Shown here piece after piece: positions 1-6,999 of a stretch of 12,685 bases of DNA. Each line of letters starts with the position of its first letter. Position 1 is the stretch's first letter. The stretch is from a bacterium (GTDB taxonomy: Bacteria > BMS3Abin14), in the NCBI GenBank assembly GCA_029210545.1, contig JARGFV010000076.1, positions 1 through 12,685 on the forward strand. The letters run 5' to 3'. Below the pieces are notes generated by a model. It searched no databases. It was not told the origin of the DNA and worked only from the letters and a program-made list of their open reading frames with translations. Position numbers and translations under genes: made by a program.

Positions 1-5
1 CCTCA

Positions 6-39
6 CGGATCGAACACACAGCCATTGGCACTCGATCCG
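6..39. repeat. Imperfect stem-loop at left edge
   Basis: The 8-base arms CGGATCGA (6-13) and TCGATCCG (32-39) are exact reverse complements around an 18-base loop. It lies just before the dispersed palindromic element at 63-125 and may be part of the same intergenic unit. No T-run follows, so it does not look like an intrinsic terminator. The upstream gene is outside the window, so its role is unknown. Confidence 0.35.
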
Positions 40-62
40 GGCGCCCTTCCCAGGCGCGGCGG

Positions 63-125
63 GTCATTGATTTGGGCGCCCCGCGCGGGGCGCATTGATG
101 GACTTTTTGCGAGTCCATCAACCTT
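63..125 (-). repeat. Palindromic intergenic element, left copy (inverted relative to right edge)
   Basis: These 63 bases match the reverse complement of 12584-12646 at 60 positions by hand alignment; mismatches are at 94, 113 and 114. The core is a perfect 18-base palindrome, GCGCCCCGCGCGGGGCGC (76-93). Next to it is a 10-bp hairpin, TTGATGGACT (95-104) with AGTCCATCAA (112-121), closing on a loop that contains TTTTGCG. Translated, the element yields peptides of the WAPRAGR-DGLFA type, which are artefacts. The copy sits upstream of the SGNH hydrolase and is followed directly by a heptamer array. Function is unknown; it resembles REP/MITE-like intergenic elements in structure only. Confidence 0.85.
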
Positions 126-164
126 TCACCTTTCACCTTTCACTATTCACTATTCACCTTTCAC
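123..164. repeat. Heptamer tandem array, six units, word CTTTCAC/TATTCAC
   Basis: Six consecutive 7-base units run without gaps: CTTTCAC three times, TATTCAC twice, then CTTTCAC once. The array ends 8 bases before the ATG of the SGNH hydrolase, so it occupies the place where a promoter and ribosome binding site would be expected. No purine-rich Shine-Dalgarno sequence is visible there. It is one of about ten short period-7 arrays in the window, each with its own word. Confidence 0.9.
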
Positions 165-172
165 CTTTTTTT

Positions 173-775
173 ATGAGCCGAACTGTTTACCTTGCTTTCG
201 GAGATTCCATCACGGACGGCTACGGCGTGCGGAAGGGCTTCGTCTCCTTTCTCGTCGGGATGATCCGGGCCGCCAGTCCGGAACTGGATCTCATCACCAC
301 CATCTCAGGGATGAGCGGGGACAATACCCGGGACGGTCTCTACCGCCTCGGCCGGGACCTGGCCAACCACACCCCCGATCTCGTAACCATCAACTTCGGC
401 GTCAACGACGCCTTTTCAGGGATCAGCGCGGGCATGTTCGCAGACAACCTCGCCGAGATGGTCAGGATGGTCCAGGGATCGGGCTGTAGCCGAGTCGTTC
501 TCCTCTCCTCCGAGGTTATTCCGGACGCCAGGGCGGAGCAGCAGGTCCTTCCCTACTGGGAGGCCATGGAGCAGGTGGCCCGGGAGGCCGGGGTCGTTTA
601 CGCCGACGTCAACGGCAGATGGCGGCAGGTTGTCGAAGGGGGGGTGAACCAGTGGGACCTCATCATCCCGGGGGACATGCACCCCAACGAGGCGGGCCAC
701 AGGCTCATCGGTGAAGCGGTTTTCGACGCGATTCAAGAAGCGAAGCTTCTCGAAAGCCTGATAGCTGGGAGCTGA
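173..775 (+). CDS. SGNH/GDSL-family hydrolase (esterase/lipase-like)
   Basis: A 200-residue protein of the SGNH/GDSL hydrolase superfamily, whose members cleave ester or acyl bonds with an N-terminal nucleophilic serine; the substrate cannot be told from sequence. Block I is AFGDSITDGYG (residues 8-18, Ser12 nucleophile), block II SGMSGDNT (45-52), block III GVND (76-79, oxyanion Asn78), and block V GDMHPNEAGH (167-176, His170). The acid is normally three residues before the histidine (DxxH); here that position is Gly167 and Asp is at 168. I chose ATG 173 because the fold's first strand starts right after it; an ATG at 95 would add 26 residues encoded by repeats. No Shine-Dalgarno or signal peptide is visible, so the product is probably cytoplasmic. 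The last codons and TGA lie in a heptamer array. It converges on tatA. Confidence 0.87.
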   Translation: MSRTVYLAFGDSITDGYGVRKGFVSFLVGMIRAASPELDLITTISGMSGDNTRDGLYRLGRDLANHTPDLVTINFGVNDAFSGISAGMFADNLAEMVRMVQGSGCSRVVLLSSEVIPDARAEQQVLPYWEAMEQVAREAGVVYADVNGRWRQVVEGGVNQWDLIIPGDMHPNEAGHRLIGEAVFDAIQEAKLLESLIAGS

Positions 776-786
776 CAGCTAAGATC
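759..786. repeat. Heptamer tandem array overlapping a stop codon, word TGAYAGC
   Basis: Four 7-base units run from 759 to 786, with consensus near TGAYAGC (for example TGATAGC and TGACAGC); the last unit is poor. The array encodes the final Ile-Ala-Gly-Ser of the SGNH hydrolase, and the gene's TGA (773-775) is the first three bases of the third unit. Confidence 0.75.
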
Positions 787-799
787 ACACTTCCTGTAC

Positions 800-897
800 A
801 AGCGGCAAGAGCTGACTAACCACAGCTCAACCATTCCCTGACTGAACCACCCGTCTTCGCTTGCAGCTACGACGCGGCAGGCAGGGTAACACGGAGA
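800..897 (+). repeat. 98-bp dispersed repeat, left arm of inverted pair
   Basis: This segment matches the reverse complement of 8403-8500 at 97 of 98 positions, aligned base by base. The single mismatch is at 816, in the 8-base loop of a small hairpin (GAGCTG 809-814, CAGCTC 823-828). It lies between the convergent SGNH hydrolase and tatA genes. No coding potential or transposase is associated with it. Near identity over 98 noncoding bases implies recent duplication, gene conversion or a sequence-specific function. Confidence 0.93.
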
Positions 898-942
898 GAA
901 ACAGAATCCCGTCCCTTGAGGCATTAATCCAGATGTTGTTTC

Positions 943-970
943 CCCTGTGAAACCCTGTGTACCCTGTGGT
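943..970. repeat. Short tandem phrase, three CCCTGTG units
   Basis: CCCTGTG occurs at 943, 953 and 962, spaced 10 and 9 bases apart. Together with 98-bp arm 800-897, the array at 759-786 and the terminator at 1044-1073, it fills most of the 297-base gap 776-1072. No gene is visible in that gap; the rest (roughly 898-942 and 971-1043) shows nothing recognisable. Confidence 0.55.
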
Positions 971-1043
971 GAGCTAGCTTTTGAACTTTTCAGCGTCTCT
1001 GCGAGAGATAGTCTTTGAGATCTGGAGTGAGGGATTTGGAATT

Positions 1044-1073
1044 AAAAAACGGGACCCGTAGGTCCCGTTTTTT
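1044..1073 (-). terminator. Rho-independent terminator of the tatA unit
   Basis: A perfect 13-bp stem pairs AAAAAACGGGACC (1044-1056) with GGTCCCGTTTTTT (1061-1073) around the 4-base loop CGTA. Read on the minus strand the GC stem is followed by a T-run, and the hairpin touches the tatA stop codon (1073-1075). The A/T tails on both sides mean it could also stop plus-strand transcription from the SGNH hydrolase. Confidence 0.9.
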
Positions 1074-1363
1074 CATGCCGGCTTTTCCGTCGGCTCCTCA
1101 TCCGAAGTTGCCGGTTCATCCTCCGCCGGCTTGTCCTCCGATTCAGTCACCTCAGGTTCTGTGGCTGAGTCATTCGTTTCGGTCGTCCTGGCTGACTGGG
1201 ACGTCTTCCTGATCTCCTTCGTGGCCTCATCCTCGGCCTGCTTGAAACCGCGGATGGCTTTGCCCAGGTTCCTCCCTACCTCGGGGAGACGCTTGCCGCC
1301 GAAAAGGAGCATGACGATAGCCAGAATAACGAGTAGTTCCTGCATACCGAGTCCGTAGATCAT
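1073..1363 (-). CDS. tatA: Sec-independent protein translocase subunit TatA (TatA/E type)
   Basis: A 96-residue TatA-family protein. TatA is a small inner-membrane protein that assembles around substrate-loaded TatBC to let folded proteins with twin-arginine signals cross. It has the expected plan: a short N-terminus with the membrane helix at residues about 8-21 ([15 protein letters not shown]), the hinge [10 protein letters not shown] (21-30), an amphipathic helix to about residue 48 with the typical [10 protein letters not shown], and an unstructured tail. The tail is longer than in many TatA proteins and very rich in Glu, Asp, Thr and Pro. ATG 1363 is preceded by AGGAG at 9-base spacing. 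TatA and TatB are hard to separate; the short length and [16 protein letters not shown] favour TatA/E. No tatB or tatC is nearby. The gene follows the lipoprotein gene after 123 bases and ends in a terminator. Confidence 0.88.
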   Translation of the reverse strand: MIYGLGMQELLVILAIVMLLFGGKRLPEVGRNLGKAIRGFKQAEDEATKEIRKTSQSARTTETNDSATEPEVTESEDKPAEDEPATSDEEPTEKPA

Positions 1364-1394
1364 CGAGTTTCGCTCCTGTGAAACATGAATGGGC

Positions 1395-1422
1395 GCGAAG
1401 TACGAAGATCGAAGAACGAAGG
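1395..1422. repeat. Heptamer tandem array, four units, word NCGAAGN
   Basis: Four 7-base units (GCGAAGT, ACGAAGA, TCGAAGA, ACGAAGG) share a CGAAG core with exact spacing of seven. The array is 31 bases upstream of the tatA start, on the 5' side of its ribosome binding site, and could lie in the 5' leader. Confidence 0.85.
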
Positions 1423-1442
1423 GAAATCCATATGCTATGCAA

Positions 1443-1484
1443 GCTCTTTCTTTGCGCTTCGCTCTTTGTGCTTCGCGCTCTTTT
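1443..1484. repeat. Heptamer tandem array, six units, words CTTYGCG/CTTTGYG
   Basis: Six contiguous 7-base units alternate between related words such as CTTCGCT, CTTTGTG and CTTCGCG, with GCTCTTT and CTCTTTT at the ends. The array starts two bases from the stop codon of the lipoprotein gene (1487-1489). With the array at 1395-1422 it makes up most of the lipoprotein-tatA spacer. Confidence 0.8.
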
Positions 1485-1486
1485 CC

Positions 1487-1816
1487 CTATTGAGCCTTTC
1501 GTGAATAGGAAAAAGAACTCACTAAATCCCCTGCAAACGAAACCTCCAGGTTGAAAAAGGATGTGATATTCGCTTCCTTGCCCGCCTTGATCTCGACTCC
1601 CATGTGGGTCCACGTCCACTTCTCCAGGCCGTCAGCGTCCATCCCCTTAAAATCCGGCTGCCCGAACATCTCCACGACCTCGCCCCTGGTGGTCATCCCG
1701 GCCTCGATCGCGGCCCCCGGATCCCGGGGGGGCATCTGCCCCATGGTCACGTTGAAGGTCGGCGCACAGGCAGCTATCGTAAGCAGGATAACCAGAAAAA
1801 ACCAAGCCCTTCTCAT
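1487..1816 (-). CDS. BamE/SmpA-like outer-membrane lipoprotein
   Basis: A 109-residue putative lipoprotein. A basic start and hydrophobic stretch (MRRAWFFLVILLTIA) lead to the lipobox IAAC, with lipidated Cys17; the next residue is Ala rather than Asp, which does not signal inner-membrane retention. Mature residues 38-72 (IEAGMTTRGEVVEMFGQPD through WTWTH) match the pattern of BamE/SmpA/OmlA domains, where a GMT-x-(4-6)-V-x-x-x-x-G-x-P motif precedes a tryptophan-containing strand. The last third predicts beta strands, again as in that fold. BamE proper serves the beta-barrel assembly machine, but many lipoproteins share the fold, so a Bam role is only possible. ATG 1816 is preceded by AGGAG at 9 bases. 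It begins 28 bases after the upstream acetyltransferase and is probably cotranscribed with it. Confidence 0.68.
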   Translation of the reverse strand: MRRAWFFLVILLTIAACAPTFNVTMGQMPPRDPGAAIEAGMTTRGEVVEMFGQPDFKGMDADGLEKWTWTHMGVEIKAGKEANITSFFNLEVSFAGDLVSSFSYSRKAQ

Positions 1817-1844
1817 ATGCGTGCGCTCCTTTCCCCTCTCACGA

Positions 1845-2384
1845 TCACAGGTCGAGGGTCATGATCAGCAGATCGTGGCCCCTGTTCTTGCCGTCCCTGA
1901 TATATCCCTTGAGCTTGGCCTCATCCTTGAAACCGAGCTTGTGGAAAGCTTCAAAGGCGTCCTTCTGGGATACGGCCATCTCGGCCGTGAGTTTCTCCAG
2001 CCCGGCTTCCCTGGCATTGGCGATGATCTCGGCGGCCATGATCCGCGCGAGCCCCTTTTTCCGGAACTCCGGGGACACCACGATACGGATCTCACCCACG
2101 TGGCGCATCCAACCGAAAGGCTTGCGGTGCAAGGTGGCGTTGGCCACGATGCGGCCATCGACGAGGGCAAGAAGCGGAAAGACCCTGTTGTAGTTGAGGT
2201 TCTCAAACCACTCCCGCACCACGCGGTAGCTGGACACATTGTTCCGCAGGTAGAGACGGTCCTCCTCGGTGAGACTTTCGAAAAAATCCATCAGGGCCCT
2301 GTCGTCCTGCTTGGTCATTGCCCTGAGTGTAAGCTGCGTCCCGTCTTTCAGGTCTACCTTGCTTGGGTAGTTTTCCAAGAGCAT
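1845..2384 (-). CDS. GNAT-family N-acetyltransferase (paralog 1)
   Basis: A 179-residue single-domain GNAT acetyltransferase, which would transfer acetyl from acetyl-CoA to an amine; the acceptor is unknown. The acetyl-CoA pyrophosphate loop is RKKGLA (108-113) after the strand HVGEIRIVVSPEF (95-107); the segment from IANAREAGLEKL and the late FHKLGF (147-152) are typical of motif A and B regions. It aligns without a gap to the neighbouring paralog at 2576-3181, with about 95 identical residues of 179 by hand count. Strongest conservation is WMRHVGEIRIVVS (92-104) and NYNRV (64-68). ATG 2384 has AGGGGG about 5 bases upstream. The lipoprotein gene starts 28 bases downstream. It lies 191 bases after paralog 1's sister gene, behind a hairpin-rich element. 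Confidence 0.88.
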   Translation of the reverse strand: MLLENYPSKVDLKDGTQLTLRAMTKQDDRALMDFFESLTEEDRLYLRNNVSSYRVVREWFENLNYNRVFPLLALVDGRIVANATLHRKPFGWMRHVGEIRIVVSPEFRKKGLARIMAAEIIANAREAGLEKLTAEMAVSQKDAFEAFHKLGFKDEAKLKGYIRDGKNRGHDLLIMTLDL

Positions 2385-2434
2385 TGTTGCCCCCTGTCAT
2401 GTCGGCCCTCCCGGGCCCTGGATAGTGCGAATCT

Positions 2435-2513
2435 GCTAAAAAGCCATCAACACGCCCACGTGGGGGCCCGAAACAATGAACAGCCATGCAAGTTCATTGT
2501 TTCGTAAGGAAAG
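2435..2513 (+). repeat. Palindromic intergenic element, diverged middle copy
   Basis: This copy aligns with 12599-12678 in the same order: a GC-AAAAAG-CCATCAAC head, a GC palindrome (CCCACGTGGG at 2455-2464 in place of the longer one at the right edge), a long stem-loop, and a GTAAGGAAAG tail. The stem pairs CGAAACAATGAAC (2469-2481) with GTTCATTGTTTCG (2492-2504), 13 of 13 bases, around a 10-base loop. The stem sequence differs from the right copy, yet pairing is complete in both. It lies between the two acetyltransferase genes. Confidence 0.75.
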
Positions 2514-2568
2514 CGGAAATGACACTTTTCGCTTTCCGTTTAGCAAAAAGTCCTGCCAGACTTTTTGC
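2508..2568. repeat. Two consecutive hairpins behind the second acetyltransferase
   Basis: First, GGAAAGCG (2508-2515) pairs with CGCTTTCC (2530-2537). Second, GCAAAAAGTC (2543-2552) pairs perfectly with GACTTTTTGC (2559-2568) around CTGCCA. The second begins 7 bases past the stop codon (2576-2578) of the upstream minus-strand acetyltransferase. It could act as an attenuating or processing structure, but its T-rich part is inside the stem, so it is not a textbook terminator. AAAAAGTC words link it to the element at 2435-2513. Confidence 0.6.
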
Positions 2569-2575
2569 GTTTACG

Positions 2576-3181
2576 CTAGTGTTCCATGTTCCACGTCCCG
2601 GAGATGGACTCCGTGAACTCTATCCACTGACCCCAGAGTTTCGTAACGTCGTTGCTCATGATGAGGAGATCATGGCGGTTGCCGTCCACATCCAGAACGT
2701 GGTCCTTGAGGATCGCCTCCTCCCTGAACCCCATCCGTGAAAACACGCGTCGGGCGTCGTGCTGATCGGTGAGCATCTCGGCCACCAGCTTCTCCAGGCC
2801 TGAGGTGACGGCGTTCTGGAACACCTCGGCTGCCAGGAGCCTGGCAAGCCCCTTCTCCCGGTAATCCGATGACACCACGATGCGGATCTCCCCGACATGA
2901 CGCATCCAGCTGTGCGGGTTACGGTGCAGCGTCGCGTCTCCGACAACGCGGTCGCCGTCAATGGCCAGAACAGGCAACACCCTGTTGTAGTTCACACTTT
3001 CAGCCCACGCCTTGATCACGGCCGGATCGGACACGTCATCCCGCAGGTAAAGGCGCTCTGCCTCGGAAAGCCCCTGGAAAAAGGCCAGGAGCCGGACTTC
3101 GTCTCCGGCCACCATGGGCCTTAAGGTCAAAAGGCTTCCGTCTTTCAGTGTGATCTCTTTCGGATATTCGTCGAGTATCAT
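2576..3181 (-). CDS. GNAT-family N-acetyltransferase (paralog 2)
   Basis: A 201-residue GNAT acetyltransferase, tandem paralog of the downstream gene. The acetyl-CoA loop is REKGLA (108-113), following HVGEIRIVVSSDY (95-107); the sequence then runs in register with the paralog to DLLIM (171-175). It carries 22 further residues, the last of which (GTWNMEH) are encoded by a heptamer array just before the TAG stop. About half the aligned residues are identical. Substrate cannot be inferred; small GNATs of this kind acetylate metabolites, antibiotics or protein N-termini. ATG 3181 has a full AGGAGG at 6-base spacing and a clear promoter upstream. It starts the acetyltransferase, lipoprotein and possibly tatA transcription unit. 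Confidence 0.88.
   Translation of the reverse strand: MILDEYPKEITLKDGSLLTLRPMVAGDEVRLLAFFQGLSEAERLYLRDDVSDPAVIKAWAESVNYNRVLPVLAIDGDRVVGDATLHRNPHSWMRHVGEIRIVVSSDYREKGLARLLAAEVFQNAVTSGLEKLVAEMLTDQHDARRVFSRMGFREEAILKDHVLDVDGNRHDLLIMSNDVTKLWGQWIEFTESISGTWNMEH
2580..2600. repeat. Short heptamer array at a gene end, word TGTTCCA
   Basis: Two exact TGTTCCA units (2580-2593) and a degenerate third (CGTCCCG) run with period seven inside the 3' end of the second acetyltransferase, where they encode its last residues. The TAG stop (2576-2578) follows immediately on the minus strand. Only two units are exact, so this locus is weaker than the others. Confidence 0.55.
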
Positions 3182-3187
3182 GGCGGT

Positions 3188-3234
3188 CCTCCTTTGCCAA
3201 AATTTGATTATATCCCAGGTGTTCTTTTTTCCAA
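3188..3234 (-). promoter_or_regulatory. Sigma-70-type promoter and ribosome binding site for the acetyltransferase unit
   Basis: On the minus strand a perfect TATAAT (plus positions 3207-3212) lies 16 bases downstream of TTGGAA (3229-3234), a 4-of-6 match to the -35 consensus. AGGAGG (3188-3193) is 6 bases before the ATG at 3181. This is the clearest promoter in the window and lies just downstream of the period-8 array. Confidence 0.7.
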
Positions 3235-3243
3235 AGGGGAAGC

Positions 3244-3411
3244 TGTAAGGTTCCGTGAATTCGTGCGTCGAAAATCCGAAAGATCCTTACATCCGTGTGT
3301 CGGTATGTCCGTAAGTCCGTACTTCCGTAAGATCTTACGGCTTCACTGAATTACGGGCCCACGGGATCACGGCTTTACGGACTCACGGCTCCACGGAATC
3401 ACGGGATACGC
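3244..3411. repeat. Period-8 tandem array, 21 units, mirror-organised
   Basis: The sequence parses into about 21 consecutive 8-base units. Units before the centre follow TCCGTAAG; units after it follow the opposite strand's form, such as GCTTTACG and GACTCACG. The centre is an exact 16-base palindrome, CCGTAAGATCTTACGG (3325-3340). The array could therefore fold into a long imperfect hairpin. It fills most of the 257-base gap between the rhomboid stop and the acetyltransferase promoter. Confidence 0.85.
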
Positions 3412-3438
3412 CGAGACTCCGGAGGAGGCGGGGCTGTT

Positions 3439-4131
3439 TCAGACTGCTCCCCGCAGGTTTTTCCTGAGCATCCTGTACCTGAGCATGGTATACGACGCCC
3501 CGGCCGTGAACCCTCCGATATGGGCCCACCAGGCCACCCCACCGGCGGCGCCGCTTGCGGTCTCAACCGCCCCGGTGATGAACTGAAAAAGGAACCAGAA
3601 CCCCAGGAACAGGAAAGCCGGGATCTCCACGATCTGGATGAAGAAGAAGATGGGCAGCAATGTCACCACCCTCGCCTTTGGGTAGAGGAGGAAATAGGCG
3701 CCCAGCACACCCGCGATGGCCCCGCTGGCGCCAACGGTGGGAATGCTGCTGGACATGTTCAGCGCCACATGAGTCAGGGAGGCCGCCACCCCGCAGGCCA
3801 GGTAAAACAACAGGTATCCGACGTGACCGAGGGCGTCCTCCACGTTGTCCCCGAAGATGTAAAGGTAGAGCATGTTTCCGAGGAGGTGAAGCCAGCCGCC
3901 GTGGAGGAACATGGAGGTGAAAAAGGGAAGGACCGCATAGTGGATCAGGCCTGGCTCCCCGGTGACAATGGCAAGGACTCTTTCCGGCACGACGCCGAAA
4001 ACGTGGACAAAAGCCTGCAGGTGGGTCCCGAGGCTGAGTTCGAAGAGGAACGCCAGGACGTTGGCCCCGATGAGAACGTAGTTCAAAAAGGGGACGGTCC
4101 TGGACGGGATGGTATCGCGGAGGGGGATCAC
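3439..4131 (-). CDS. Rhomboid-family intramembrane serine protease
   Basis: A 230-residue rhomboid protease, an inner-membrane enzyme that cleaves transmembrane segments of other proteins with a Ser-His dyad. The N-terminus IPLRDTIPSR is the usual rhomboid leader. Visible motifs are HGGWLHLLGN (77-86, with the HxxxN oxyanion pair His82 and Asn86), GASGAIAG (134-141, nucleophile Ser136) and AHIGGF (203-208, base His204). About six hydrophobic helices are seen, as in the minimal bacterial core. The start is GTG 4131: an in-frame TGA lies six codons upstream with no ATG, GTG or TTG between, and residue 2 onward matches the family leader. No good Shine-Dalgarno is visible. It is followed by the period-8 array, so it is probably transcribed separately from the acetyltransferases. 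Confidence 0.93.
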   Translation of the reverse strand: MIPLRDTIPSRTVPFLNYVLIGANVLAFLFELSLGTHLQAFVHVFGVVPERVLAIVTGEPGLIHYAVLPFFTSMFLHGGWLHLLGNMLYLYIFGDNVEDALGHVGYLLFYLACGVAASLTHVALNMSSSIPTVGASGAIAGVLGAYFLLYPKARVVTLLPIFFFIQIVEIPAFLFLGFWFLFQFITGAVETASGAAGGVAWWAHIGGFTAGASYTMLRYRMLRKNLRGAV

Positions 4132-4194
4132 GATGCAGTTCGCCGCTCAGGTTTCATATACAAGTACCTGCTGCTCGCTCAGCGTTGAGCGAAC

Positions 4195-4290
4195 GTGCGG
4201 GTGCGGGTGTGGGCGAAAGATCTTATCGCTTTACGCATTAACTCACACACGGACGCACGGGCGGGCGAGTGCAAACCCGTGCACCTCGCC

Positions 4291-4291
<1 letters not shown>
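4195..4291. repeat. Weak tandem words and a stem-loop behind enolase
   Basis: GTGCGG, GTGCGG and GTGTGG run in tandem (4195-4212). A stem-loop pairs GGGCGAG (4263-4269) with CTCGCCC (4285-4291), with an inner TGCA/TGCA pairing, and touches the enolase stop codon. No T-run follows on the minus strand, so I do not call it an intrinsic terminator. The 159-base rhomboid-enolase gap holds nothing else recognisable. Confidence 0.45.
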
Positions 4292-5695
<1,404 letters not shown>

Positions 5696-5741
5696 AATCT
5701 GTAACCCGAACCCGCCCTCCCGTCAACAGCAACCCGATATT

Positions 5742-5820
5742 TGCGGCCTTTTTAAGCGCTGCCGCATTGACAACCAGGCAAAAAGTCCATCACCTTTATC
5801 GACCGGCACAACCTGCCGGT
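5742..5820. repeat. Small hairpins in the enolase/methyltransferase divergent region
   Basis: TGCGGC (5742-5747) pairs with GCCGCA (5761-5766), and ACCGGCA (5802-5808) with TGCCGGT (5814-5820). Between them, GCAAAAAGTCCATCA (5778-5792) is a fragment of the palindromic intergenic element. With the period-6 array and the candidate -10 at 5863-5868, these are the only contents seen in the 297-base gene-free stretch 5584-5880. Confidence 0.45.
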
Positions 5821-5862
5821 ATTTGCGCCTCGACTGGATGTTCATCATCCGCGATTTTCGGG

Positions 5863-5868
5863 TATAGT
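5863..5868 (+). promoter_or_regulatory. Candidate -10 box for the methyltransferase gene
   Basis: TATAGT (5 of 6 matches to the consensus) ends 12 bases before the ATG at 5881. A start of transcription about 6-7 bases downstream would leave almost no leader, and no Shine-Dalgarno is visible, so the transcript could be leaderless. No convincing -35 box was found. Confidence 0.3.
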
Positions 5869-5880
5869 GGCACCTGAATC

Positions 5881-6948
5881 ATGAAGAATGACCTTGAAGA
5901 CATCATCCGGCAGGAGATCCTGGACAGGGGTCCTATCCCTTTTGCCCGCTACCAGGAGCTTTGCCTGTATCAGCCCGGCCTGGGATACTACCAGCGAGCC
6001 GGTTCCCCCACGGGTAAATCCGGCGATTTTTACACCGCACCCCACGTACACGAACTTTTCGGACGAACAGTGGGGCAGTGGATCCGGACATCCGCCGCAG
6101 ACGATCTCACTGCCCCCATGACCATCGTCGAACTGGGTCCTGGAAACGGCCAGCTCGCCCAGGACATCCTCGATTCGTGGGAAGGGTCGCTGCCGGAGTA
6201 TATCCTCGTGGAAAGCGGGGAGGAGAGGCGCACCCAGCTTGAGAGCCGTTTCACCGGCAGGAGTGTCCGTGTCGTCCCTCCGGACCGGTTCGACGACCTC
6301 GATCCGTTCACGGGCGTCGTCCTCGCCAACGAGTTTTTCGATGCACTGCCGGTCACAGTCTACGAACGCCGTGAAACCGAACTCACCGAAGTCTGGGTCG
6401 ATCTCGCCGACAACCTGTTTGTCGAGATCCTTCGTCCTGCTTCGGGTGTCGGCCTTGCTGCCGCCCGGTTCCTGGACGGGCTCCCGGACGGGAGCCGGAC
6501 CGAACTTGCCGATGGATGGGCCACGTGGCTCGAACGGATATTTCGAAGGCTCGAAAAAGGTATTGTCCTGGCCTTCGATTACGGTGACACCGCCGATGGT
6601 CTTCACGTACCTTGGCGGGCCGGGGGGACCCTGCGATGCTTCCGCAGCCACCAGGTGGACACGGAACCTTACGAGGCCCCCGGGGAGAAGGACATCACCG
6701 CAAGCGTCAACTTCACCGTCCTTGAGGATCTGGCCCGGGAGACAGGGTTTACCCCCGACAGGCTCCTGACACAGGCCTCCTTCCTCATCCGGGCCGGGAT
6801 CCTGGAACTGCTGGCAGAGGAGATGGCCCGGCTGGAGGAAAAGAAGGCGACCGCCCTGTGGCTCACCGTCAAGAACCTCGTCCACGACGAGGACGGGATG
6901 GGAGAGATCTTCAAGGCGATGGTTTTAAGAAAAGGGTCTGGTGTCTAG
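5881..6948 (+). CDS. Class I SAM-dependent methyltransferase, MidA/NDUFAF7 family
   Basis: A 355-residue protein of the MidA/NDUFAF7 family (COG1565-type). The mitochondrial member dimethylates an arginine of a complex I subunit and is needed for complex I assembly; the bacterial role is not established, so NADH dehydrogenase maturation is only a possibility. Family motifs occur in order: GPIPFARYQELCLYQPGLGYY (17-37), GDFYTAP (48-54), the SAM-binding loop ELGPGNGQL (84-92), LANEFFDALPV (148-158), AFDYGD (231-236) and DITASVNFT (271-279). The C-terminal MGEIFKAMVL is also typical. ATG 5881 opens the family's first helix; no Shine-Dalgarno precedes it. The last five codons and the TAG stop fall inside a heptamer array. 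Glycerate kinase follows after 51 bases on the same strand. Confidence 0.92.
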   Translation: MKNDLEDIIRQEILDRGPIPFARYQELCLYQPGLGYYQRAGSPTGKSGDFYTAPHVHELFGRTVGQWIRTSAADDLTAPMTIVELGPGNGQLAQDILDSWEGSLPEYILVESGEERRTQLESRFTGRSVRVVPPDRFDDLDPFTGVVLANEFFDALPVTVYERRETELTEVWVDLADNLFVEILRPASGVGLAAARFLDGLPDGSRTELADGWATWLERIFRRLEKGIVLAFDYGDTADGLHVPWRAGGTLRCFRSHQVDTEPYEAPGEKDITASVNFTVLEDLARETGFTPDRLLTQASFLIRAGILELLAEEMARLEEKKATALWLTVKNLVHDEDGMGEIFKAMVLRKGSGV

Positions 6949-6982
6949 AGTCTGGAATCTGGAGTCTGGATTCTGGCATCGA
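6934..6982. repeat. Heptamer tandem array overlapping a stop codon, word GAGTCTG
   Basis: Seven 7-base units with consensus GAGTCTG run from 6934 to 6982. They begin inside the methyltransferase gene, encode its last four residues (Gly-Ser-Gly-Val), include its TAG (6946-6948) and fill most of the spacer before the glycerate kinase ribosome binding site. The last unit (GCATCGA) is degenerate. Confidence 0.85.
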
Positions 6983-6999
6983 GCGAAGGGATCGAAACC

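Noticed and set aside
25-489. Open frame with the peptide WAPRAGRIDGLFA, and similar peptides at 2203-2487 and 12451-12642
   Set aside because: The shared peptide is a translation of the dispersed palindromic element, not a conserved protein; the frames then run antisense or out of frame through real genes.
733-924. 63-codon minus-strand frame crossing the 98-bp repeat
   Set aside because: The frame covers repeat and array sequence and overlaps the hydrolase end; there is no ribosome binding site and no protein-like composition.
1551-2507. 318-codon open frame on the plus strand
   Set aside because: It covers the antisense of both the lipoprotein and the first acetyltransferase, with no start signal or motif.
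3244-3411. CRISPR array
   Set aside because: Units are only 8 bases, degenerate and contiguous, with no spacers and no cas genes nearby.
5845-6885. 346-codon open frame on the minus strand
   Set aside because: Antisense to the MidA-like methyltransferase, whose motifs are unmistakable; the reverse frame has low-complexity composition and no recognisable domain.
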